Source: Anaerosporomusa subterranea (GTDB lineage: Bacteria > Bacillota > Negativicutes > Sporomusales > Acetonemataceae). From it: DNA of 64,000 nt. Below, piece after piece: positions 57,889 to 64,000 of the stretch. Within the stretch, counting starts at the first letter, position 1. Each line of letters begins with the position of its first letter. The stretch is taken from positions 744,001 to 808,000 of the forward strand of contig NZ_LSGP01000017.1 in assembly GCF_001611555.1 (NCBI RefSeq), read 5' to 3'. A model generated the notes under the pieces. The model saw only the letters and a program-made list of their open reading frames with translations. It did not search any database and had not been told where the DNA came from. Both the position numbers and the translations under genes were made by a program.

Positions 57889-58012
57889 GGGGCGTTGATA
57901 TACCCCATCTGGGGTGTTAGCCCCGCAATCCCATTGCTAGCGTACGTCTAGTACGCGTCGCGTCTGGTCTTGCGGGGCTGCCTACCATCTAGGGCATCTG
58001 AACACCCCTGGG
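57889..58012. repeat. dispersed palindromic element, family A, inside the ABC operon
   Basis: AGGGGCGTTGATATACCCC at the left, GGGCATCTGAACACCCCTGGG at the right; core CCATTGCTAGCGTAC-GTCTA-GTACGCGTCGCG as at 14216, plus GCCCCGCAA/TTGCGGGGC arms. It begins about eight bases after the binding-protein stop. Confidence 0.7.
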
Positions 58013-58055
58013 AACAGTCGCTTTTTTTGAGTTCTTACATCGGAGGTGCGCGATT

Positions 58056-59737
58056 TTGGAACTATCCACTCTTGCAACAAAGCCAGCCTGCACTCGTCCG
58101 AAATCCATCCGCATGGAACCGCTATTGGCACTGACTGTTGCAGCCGTCTGCGCCTGCCTGTTGCTGTTGTGCTTTGGCCATTGTTGCTAGTGCTCAAGGT
58201 TAGCCTGACGAACGACCAAGGCGTCTTCAGTCTAAGCGGACTAACGACGATCTTCCAAAACGCGTTTTACCTTGAAACGCTTTGGAACAGTCTGAAGTTA
58301 GGGGCTGTCACCGCAATCGCTTCTACTTTGATCGGCTATATCTTCGCTTATGCGATCACCCGTACGACTATGCCGCTTAAAGGCTTTTTTCGTATGATTG
58401 CGACCTTGCCGATTATTTCGCCGCCGTTTGTTTTGTCCTTGTCAGTGATCTTCCTCTTCGGTCGTCAGGGTCTGATCGTTAATAATCTGCTTGGCTTGCA
58501 GGATTTTGACGTCTACGGCTTACCCAGCCTTGCCCTGGTTCAGATACTTTCGAGCTTTCCGATCGCGTATCTGACGCTTGCAGGTATACTGGAGACCATC
58601 GATCCCGCCGTAGAGGATGCTGCCTACAATCTTGGCGCGAAACGGGGCTATATCTTCCGGACAGTTACTTTGCCGCTGTCTCTGCCAGGGATCGCCAGTG
58701 CCATTCTATTGGTATTTGTTAACTCTTTGCAGGATTTTGGCAATCCAATGGTCTTGGGAGGGAATTTTTCTACCTTGGCAGTTCAAGCCTATCTGGAGAT
58801 TACAGGTTCCTATAATCTGCAGGTAGGATCTATCCTTGCCGTCACCTTGCTAGTACCATCCCTCATCGCTTTCTTCTTGCAAAGATACTGGCTGGGCAAG
58901 AAATGCTATGTGACGGTATCAGGCAAACCATCCTATGAACGGAAACTGATCAGCGATGTCCTAATCGTGCGCACGCTATTCGCCCTTTGTCTTTTCTTCA
59001 CCGCTTCAGTCTTGTTATTTTACGGGACGGTGCTCTACGGATCGTTCGTAAAAATATGGGGCGTTAATCACACGCTTACTCTCGATAACTACCGGTTTGT
59101 CCTTGATCTGGGTTTCGATCCGTTGAAGAATTCACTATATCTATCGCTAATAGCGACCCCGGTAGGCGGTATTCTCGGCATGATCATCGCTTTCCTCGTG
59201 GTTCGCAAGCGTTTCCTGGGACGGAGGGCGATGGAGTCCATTTCATTATTTACCTTCGCCGTGCCTGGCACAATTGTTGGTATTGGCTATATCCTTGCTT
59301 TTAATGAACCTCCTTTGGCGCTGAATGGAACTGCCGCGTTAATTATTATCGCGTTCCTGTTCCGCAACATGCCTGTGGCGATCGAATCCGGCACATCTGC
59401 GCTATTGCAGATCGATCCCTGTATTGAGGAAGCATCAACCAGTCTCGGGGCCGGCAGTTTCACCACTTTCCGCCGCATTACGTTGCCGTTAATTAAATCC
59501 GCATTCTTCTCCGGACTTGTTTATGAGTTCGTACGGGCGATGACTGCAGTCAGCGCCGTCATCTTCCTAATCTCCGCCCAATGGAATCTGGTAACGATTG
59601 CGATACTTTCCCATGTGCAACTCAGCCGGTACAGCTCAGCAGCCGCGTATGTGATGATTTTGATCGTCTTTATCATCGCAGCCATCAAAGCGCTAGAGTA
59701 CTTGGTTGGCCTCATGGGCAGGAAAAACTACGGTTAG
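58056..59737 (+). pseudogene. AfuB/FbpB-type ABC permease with N-terminal frameshift
   Basis: Two fused permease domains (about 560 residues), each with the EAA loop: DPAVEDAAYNLGAKRGYIFRTVTLPLSLPG and DPCIEEASTSLGAGSFTTFRRITLPLIKSA. The natural start is TTG 58056 (GGAGG nine bases upstream), reading MELSTLATKPACTR...LALTVAAVCACLLLL, but this frame ends at 58190. The downstream coding frame begins VLWPLLLVLKVSLT around 58170. One missing base near 58164-58172 (for example TTTGTG read as TTGTG) would join them. Either a sequencing error, a real lesion or recoding. The rest of the gene is intact. Confidence 0.75.
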
Positions 59738-59748
59738 GAGTGGGAAAG

Positions 59749-60858
59749 ATGGCAGAGTACAAGAAACAGACCGGTGTAGCGGTAAAAAACTTAAGCAAAG
59801 AATTTAAACGCCATGATCATAAAGGCTATCTAACAGCTGTAAACGATGTCAGCTATGAGTTCAACGATAGGCAATTAACAACTATTCTTGGTCCGTCTGG
59901 ATGTGGGAAAACCACCATGCTTCGCATGATCGCCGGATTTGAGACTCCAACCAGCGGCGACATCTTTATTGGTGATAAAAATGTAACCTGTATGCCGCCG
60001 AACCGGCGCGACATCGCCATGGTTTTTCAAAGCTATGCATTATTTCCCCATTTGACTGTTTACGAGAACATCGCCTATGGCTTGCAAGTTAGAGGGCTGC
60101 GCCAGATAGAAATTCAGCATCGTGCAAATCAGGTCATCGACCTGATGCGGCTGAACGGAATGGAAGGCCGCTTCCCCAATCAGGTGTCCGGCGGTCAACA
60201 ACAACGAGTGGCGCTAGCCAGAGCAATTGTGGTGGAACCCAGGCTGCTGCTGTTCGACGAGCCGCTCTCAAACCTAGATGCAAAGCTTAGAGAATATATG
60301 CGGGATGAAATCCGGAAACTGCAGCTGCGGCTAGGCATTACCAGTATCTATGTCACGCATGATCAGGCTGAGGCGATGGCAATTTCGGATACGGTGATCA
60401 TTATGAATAATGGCGCCATCGAGCAGTTAGGTAGTCCTTATGAAATCTATTACCGGCCTGTCAACCGCTTTGTCGCTACCTTCATGGGCAAAGCCAATTT
60501 CCTGGAAGGCGTTCTGGTCGGCATTGATGGAGATGTCGGGTTGGTCAGAATCGGCGATGGAGTCATCAGGGCTGGCTGTCCGAGCGGGTATTGCCGGGTT
60601 GGCAATCCCTGCGTCGTGTTTATCCGACCGGAAGCTGTTCGTGTGGTCAAAGCAGGCGGACAGGTAAGCGCGACCGTCGAGCAAATGACTTTTTTAGGAG
60701 CTGTTGCCGAATATGAGCTCAGTGTCGGTAAGACCCGGTTAGTGGCGCAGACTGCGAATCCCCTGAGTAGCGGCATGATTAACGTCGGCGGTGAAGTGGG
60801 GCTCGTCTTTGACGAAGTCTGCGCGCGAGTGCTGCCAGAGGATGGAAAAACAGCATGA
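59749..60858 (+). CDS. AfuC/FbpC-type ABC transporter ATPase
   Basis: About 369 residues. Walker [11 protein letters not shown]-loop MVFQSYALFPHLTVYEN, signature VSGGQQQRVALARA, Walker [18 protein letters not shown]-loop VTHDQAEAM, and a C-terminal TOBE-like regulatory domain. Matches the FbpC/PotA group that pairs with fused-permease systems. AGGAGTGGG precedes ATG 59749. Its stop overlaps the HAD phosphatase start by four bases. Confidence 0.93.
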   Translation: MAEYKKQTGVAVKNLSKEFKRHDHKGYLTAVNDVSYEFNDRQLTTILGPSGCGKTTMLRMIAGFETPTSGDIFIGDKNVTCMPPNRRDIAMVFQSYALFPHLTVYENIAYGLQVRGLRQIEIQHRANQVIDLMRLNGMEGRFPNQVSGGQQQRVALARAIVVEPRLLLFDEPLSNLDAKLREYMRDEIRKLQLRLGITSIYVTHDQAEAMAISDTVIIMNNGAIEQLGSPYEIYYRPVNRFVATFMGKANFLEGVLVGIDGDVGLVRIGDGVIRAGCPSGYCRVGNPCVVFIRPEAVRVVKAGGQVSATVEQMTFLGAVAEYELSVGKTRLVAQTANPLSSGMINVGGEVGLVFDEVCARVLPEDGKTA

Positions 60859-61676
60859 GATGCAAGCTGATCGTATCTGATTTGGATGGTACCTTGCTTG
60901 ACAAGCAACAAGCCATCCCGAAACATACGAAAGACCTGATCGCTGAGTTCCAGTCAGGAGGAGGCCTCTTTTCGATCGCTACCGGCAGAATGGAGATGTC
61001 TGTCGCTAAATATATCAAAGAGCTTGCTATCACTGTACCGATAATTCTCTATAATGGCGCCAAGATTGTGCATCCAGGCAAGGCCTTGGCGCTGCGGGAG
61101 CACACGCTTGATTGTGGGATTGCGAGAACGGTTCTTGGTCTAGTTAAGCGTTATCCCTGGGATGTTCTCTTATATCAGAATCAATCTCTGTATGTCGAGA
61201 AGGGAACAGACGTTATTCGTCGCTACGCGGCCAAAGACGGGGTCAATTGGCAGGAAGTCGGCGACCTGCTTGCTTTTCTTGAGGGTGCGCCGACCAAACT
61301 ATTGATTATCGGTGATGACAGAGGCTTTTCCGGGTTTGTTGAAGAATGCGTCAGGGCTTGCGGTCGTATGATTAATACTGTTCGCTCTGAACGTAGTTAT
61401 TTGGAAGTGCTGCCGGATAACGTCTCCAAAGGCAAAGCGCTTTTGGAACTATGTTCTATCCTTGGCGTCAAGCCGTCGCAAACGGTGGCATTGGGAGATC
61501 ACTTAAACGACCTGTCGATGATTCAGGCAGCCGGGCTAGGAGTGGCGGTGGCCAATGCGCATGAATATCTGAAACAGCAGGCCGGCTATGTGACAACCGG
61601 TGAAGATACAGACGGGGTTGCCGAGGTGATCGAGATGGTGTTGACAGATAATCTGCCGCTGGATCTTGCGCGATAG
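60855..61676 (+). CDS. Cof-type HAD phosphatase
   Basis: 273 residues. Motif I SDLDGTLLD (nucleophile Asp), motif II IATGR, a Cof cap domain, conserved Lys in NVSKGKALL and motif IV GDHLNDLSMI. Cof-family enzymes dephosphorylate sugar phosphates and related compounds. Coupled to the AfuC-type ATPase (ATGA overlap), it would be well placed to remove phosphate from an imported phospho-inositol; this is inference. Confidence 0.88.
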   Translation: MRCKLIVSDLDGTLLDKQQAIPKHTKDLIAEFQSGGGLFSIATGRMEMSVAKYIKELAITVPIILYNGAKIVHPGKALALREHTLDCGIARTVLGLVKRYPWDVLLYQNQSLYVEKGTDVIRRYAAKDGVNWQEVGDLLAFLEGAPTKLLIIGDDRGFSGFVEECVRACGRMINTVRSERSYLEVLPDNVSKGKALLELCSILGVKPSQTVALGDHLNDLSMIQAAGLGVAVANAHEYLKQQAGYVTTGEDTDGVAEVIEMVLTDNLPLDLAR

Positions 61677-61687
61677 GAGTAATGCTT

Positions 61688-62674
61688 GTGACTGTTACGA
61701 TTAAGGATATAGCAAAAGAGACTGGCGTTTCGTATGCTACAGTTTCACGCGCGTTGAGCGGTAGGCCGGGGGTTAATGAACAAACTAGAAAGATGATCCT
61801 GGCGGAAGCTGTGAACATGGACTATCAGCCGAATGCCGTAGCGCGAGGGCTAGTGACCAAAAAGACGAATATTATCGGATTGGCCATTCCTGACATCACT
61901 AACCCATTTTTCCCGGAAATCGCCCGGGGCGTCGAAGACGCCGCCAGCGAGCTGGGCTATAATATCTTTCTTTGTAATACCAATTGGAGTTTTGCCAAAG
62001 AGGAAACATACCTGCGGGTTCTGCAAGAGCGCAGGGTGGATGGAATCATCATTACTCCGGTATCTGATGAAAGAATTTATAACAATATCCAAATACCGAT
62101 GGTTTTTATCAGTCGGATTCCCCATGAAGTCAGCAACAGTTTTGTGGTAATTGACAATGTCAGAGGTGGTTTTTTGGCAACCAAGCAGCTTCTTGAATCA
62201 GGTTACAAACGCGTCGCATTTATCGGCGGCAAGAGCGAGGTGCACGTGAGCGCCGAACGGCTGGATGGATATAAATCGGCGCTGCATCGCTACAAATATC
62301 CTGTCGATGAAGCATTGATTCTGAACGGTAAATTCGATAGCCAAAGCGGCTATGAGATCGCCGGGAAATTGCTCTCCACTCCGAATCCGCCAGACGCGGT
62401 ATTTGCGGCGAATGATGTGATTGCCTTGGGTGTGCTGCAACGAGCTAAGGAAGTTGGCCTTAATGTACCTGGTGAGTTTGGCATTGTTGGTTTTGACGAT
62501 ATTCCCTTCGCAGCCTATTCACAGATTCAGATGACGACCATTTCGCAACCTAAGTACCAGATGGGGAAATTTGCAGCTGAGATTTGCATTGGTGAAATTT
62601 GTGACAAGACGAAGAATGACAGTAAGAAAATGATTTTAGAGCCCGAACTTGTCGTCCGGGGGACGACAAGATAG
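61688..62674 (+). CDS. LacI-family transcriptional regulator
   Basis: About 328 residues. Helix-turn-helix TIKDIAKETGVSYATVSRALSGRPGVNEQTRKMI with the hinge YQPNAVARGL, then a periplasmic-binding-protein-like sensor (IIGLAIPDITNPFFPEIARGVEDAA; DAVFAANDVIALGVLQRA). Likely controls the inositol operon through the sites at 52344 and 52504. GTG 61688 has GGAG eight bases upstream, ATG 61682 being too close. The last codons form a hairpin (TTGTCGTCC-GGG-GGACGACAA, 62649-62669). Confidence 0.9.
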   Translation: MTVTIKDIAKETGVSYATVSRALSGRPGVNEQTRKMILAEAVNMDYQPNAVARGLVTKKTNIIGLAIPDITNPFFPEIARGVEDAASELGYNIFLCNTNWSFAKEETYLRVLQERRVDGIIITPVSDERIYNNIQIPMVFISRIPHEVSNSFVVIDNVRGGFLATKQLLESGYKRVAFIGGKSEVHVSAERLDGYKSALHRYKYPVDEALILNGKFDSQSGYEIAGKLLSTPNPPDAVFAANDVIALGVLQRAKEVGLNVPGEFGIVGFDDIPFAAYSQIQMTTISQPKYQMGKFAAEICIGEICDKTKNDSKKMILEPELVVRGTTR

Positions 62675-62675
62675 T

Positions 62676-62710
62676 TAGTACCGTGTCAACCCTAGGCTGA
62701 TACGGTACTA
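62676..62710. other. hairpin between lacI-type gene and iolO
   Basis: TAGTACCGTGTCA-ACCCTAGGC-TGATACGGTACTA, a 13-bp stem with one G:U pair, without a T-run. Confidence 0.5.
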
Positions 62711-62733
62711 GTAGCGCAGGAGGTTGGTCAGGC

Positions 62734-63570
62734 ATGAACAAAATTAGTGCAACAATCCCGCTACAGTTTGATACAGGCTTCTCACCGTTTTTTGCAGCTG
62801 AGTTTGATGAAGCCCTCTCTTGGCTTGCGGAAAATCGGTTTGACGGGATTGAAATCTGCGTTTCTGATCCGAAGCGAGTCAATGTTGAAGAATTGAATAA
62901 TAAACTACGGCGGCATCATCTCGTCGTGACCGCGGTTTCTACCGGCCAAGCGAGGGCGCTGGAGGGAATTAGTCTAACTGATAGCATTAGGGAGGTCCGG
63001 GAAAGTGCAGTTCAGCGGCTGAGGGAGCATGTTGATCTTGCCGCCGCAATTGGCTTCCCGCTCGTAACTATTGGACTGCTACGCGGAGCGGGGAACCCAG
63101 GCACGAAGGATCGGGACTTGACGTATCTGGCTGAAGCGCTCGAAGTCTGCGCTGCCTACGCCGAATGTCGTCAGGTTGAGCTAATGGTCGAGCCGATTAA
63201 TCGCTATGAAACGACTTTGCTTAACACGGTGGATGAGACGGTCGCATTCTTGGCCTCTGTTGCCGGTGGTGAACAGATTGGCATCTTATTTGATACCTTC
63301 CATGCTAACATCGAAGAGGCTGACATCTGCCATTCCTTAGAGAAACTTGGCGATAGGCTGCTGCATCTTCACTTCGCCGATAGTAACCGCTGGCTGCCGG
63401 GGATGGGACATATCGACTTTTCGCAAATTTGCGATACACTGCGCAAAATGAATTATGGCGGCTATGTGTCGCTAGAAACGATCAACATGCCAGACCGCAT
63501 GGTTGTCAGATCGCGTTCGCAGACCAGTCTAAAACAGTGTTTCGCAGGCATGAAAGAAGGGGGATTGTAA
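62734..63570 (+). CDS. iolO: 5-keto-L-gluconate epimerase (IolO-like)
   Basis: 278 residues, TIM-barrel sugar epimerase. TAVSTGQARALEGISLT, VTIGLLRGAGNPG, LMVEPINRYETTLLNTVDET, GILFDTFHANIEEADI and HFADSNRWLPGMGHIDF match Thermotoga TM0416 (IolO), which turns 5-keto-L-gluconate into D-tagaturonate. Metal ligands Glu, Asp, His, Glu are all visible. AGGAGG precedes the ATG. Its stop overlaps the iolG start by one base. Confidence 0.9.
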   Translation: MNKISATIPLQFDTGFSPFFAAEFDEALSWLAENRFDGIEICVSDPKRVNVEELNNKLRRHHLVVTAVSTGQARALEGISLTDSIREVRESAVQRLREHVDLAAAIGFPLVTIGLLRGAGNPGTKDRDLTYLAEALEVCAAYAECRQVELMVEPINRYETTLLNTVDETVAFLASVAGGEQIGILFDTFHANIEEADICHSLEKLGDRLLHLHFADSNRWLPGMGHIDFSQICDTLRKMNYGGYVSLETINMPDRMVVRSRSQTSLKQCFAGMKEGGL

Positions 63571-64000
63571 TGGACGGAAAAGTGGTCCTAGGTATCATTG
63601 GGGTCGGTCGAATTGGCAGGCTGCATGTGGAAAATATCGTCAATCACGTAAAAAACGCCCATATCCGGGCCGTGTCTGACATTGATGCCGACAAGGCCAA
63701 GGATTGGGCGAAATCGTTAGGTATTGAGCTGGTTTATCCAGATTATCAGGATATACTCACAGATCCGGCAATTGACGCCGTATTGATTTGCTCTTCGACA
63801 GACACCCATGCACAGTTGATTATGGAGGCGGCCAAAGCAAAAAAACATATCTTCTGTGAAAAACCGATAGATTTTGATGTGTCAGTCATCCGTCAGGCCC
63901 TTGTCGCTGTCGACGAAGCCGGCGTAAAGCTACAGATCGGTTTTAACCGACGGTTTGACCACAACTTTCGCAAAGTCCATGATGCAGTTGAACGCGGGGC
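63570..64000 (+). CDS. iolG: inositol 2-dehydrogenase (partial, runs off window)
   Basis: First ~143 residues of a Gfo/Idh/MocA oxidoreductase. VVLGIIGVGRIGRLHVENI is the NAD-binding motif, AVLICSSTDTHAQLIMEAA and IFCEKPIDFDV contain the conserved Lys of the EKP motif. By context it catalyses the first step, myo-inositol to scyllo-inosose. ATG 63570 lies in TAATG at the iolO stop, with AAGGGGG upstream. The C-terminal substrate domain is beyond the window. Confidence 0.88.
   Translation, partial: MDGKVVLGIIGVGRIGRLHVENIVNHVKNAHIRAVSDIDADKAKDWAKSLGIELVYPDYQDILTDPAIDAVLICSSTDTHAQLIMEAAKAKKHIFCEKPIDFDVSVIRQALVAVDEAGVKLQIGFNRRFDHNFRKVHDAVERG

Noticed and set aside
58046-58190. GTG 58046 as true start of the ABC permease
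   Set aside because: It touches the GGAGG directly and gives an N-terminus (RDFGTIHSCNKASLHSS) unlike a permease; the other frame has the natural first helix.
1-64000. tRNA or rRNA genes
   Set aside because: No cloverleaf with a GGTTCGAATCC-type arm or rRNA-like stretch was noticed on either strand.

Overview
The window comes from a bacterium with an outer membrane but a Firmicutes gene repertoire. A YadA-type trimeric autotransporter with signal peptide, head repeats and membrane anchor sits beside the Firmicutes rapZ-yvcK-whiA cluster, a SCIFF peptide with its radical-SAM maturase, ThiW and TPP-riboswitch thiamine genes, strong GGAGG ribosome sites and many TTG/GTG starts. That combination points to the Negativicutes (Sporomusaceae-like); the genus cannot be named from the sequence.

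Layout: 1-3.2 kb, end of an amino-sugar operon (nagA, nagB, cupin-like protein, ABC ATPase). 3.5-8.3 kb, PHP hydrolase, rapZ, yvcK, whiA, polysaccharide deacetylase. 8.6-9.7 kb, secreted protein. 10.2-11.9 kb, SCIFF and its maturase. 11.9-16.7 kb, hypF-hypC-hypD-hypE for [NiFe] hydrogenase maturation. 16.9-18.3 kb, rpoN. 19-21.9 kb, three exported proteins including the YadA-like adhesin. 22.1-25.2 kb (minus), thiW, thiM and cytX behind a TPP riboswitch. 25.5-40.1 kb, an accessory amine or amino-acid metabolism region: two near-copies of a RidA + FAD-oxidoreductase cassette, a PLP enzyme, a B12-dependent mutase-like protein, a small partner protein, a Gate-domain transporter, a Nif3-like protein, an FCD regulator and a P-loop protein that could be a mutase reactivase. 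40.3-42.1 kb, small envelope and metal genes (DUF2680-like, GDT1, a Cys-rich repeat protein). 42.4-48 kb, hexuronate operon (GntR regulator, uxuA, SDR mannonate oxidoreductase, TRAP transporter). 48.2-52.2 kb, CadC-like sensor, metal-exporting P-type ATPase, permease. 52.6-64 kb, a Thermotoga-type inositol pathway (iolM, iolN, PfkB kinase, iolI, AfuABC-like ABC transporter, HAD phosphatase, LacI regulator, iolO, iolG), cut by the window end.

Working together: the inositol genes should oxidise inositol twice (IolG, IolM), open the ring (IolN) and epimerise the product to tagaturonate (IolO), which could feed the UxuA branch 10 kb upstream. The AfuABC-type transporter plus a HAD phosphatase suggests the imported substrate may be phosphorylated. 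The 25-40 kb region looks like a coherent, poorly described B12/PLP/FAD pathway whose substrate I cannot name.

Intergenic regions carry at least four families of palindromic dispersed repeats. One supplies the last codons of hypF; another sits inside the cytX leader. A second TPP riboswitch is orphaned and points antisense into the FAD gene. Several leaders have terminators with competing pairings. The inositol ABC permease has a frameshift near its N-terminus. I saw no rRNA, tRNA, CRISPR array or transposase gene.
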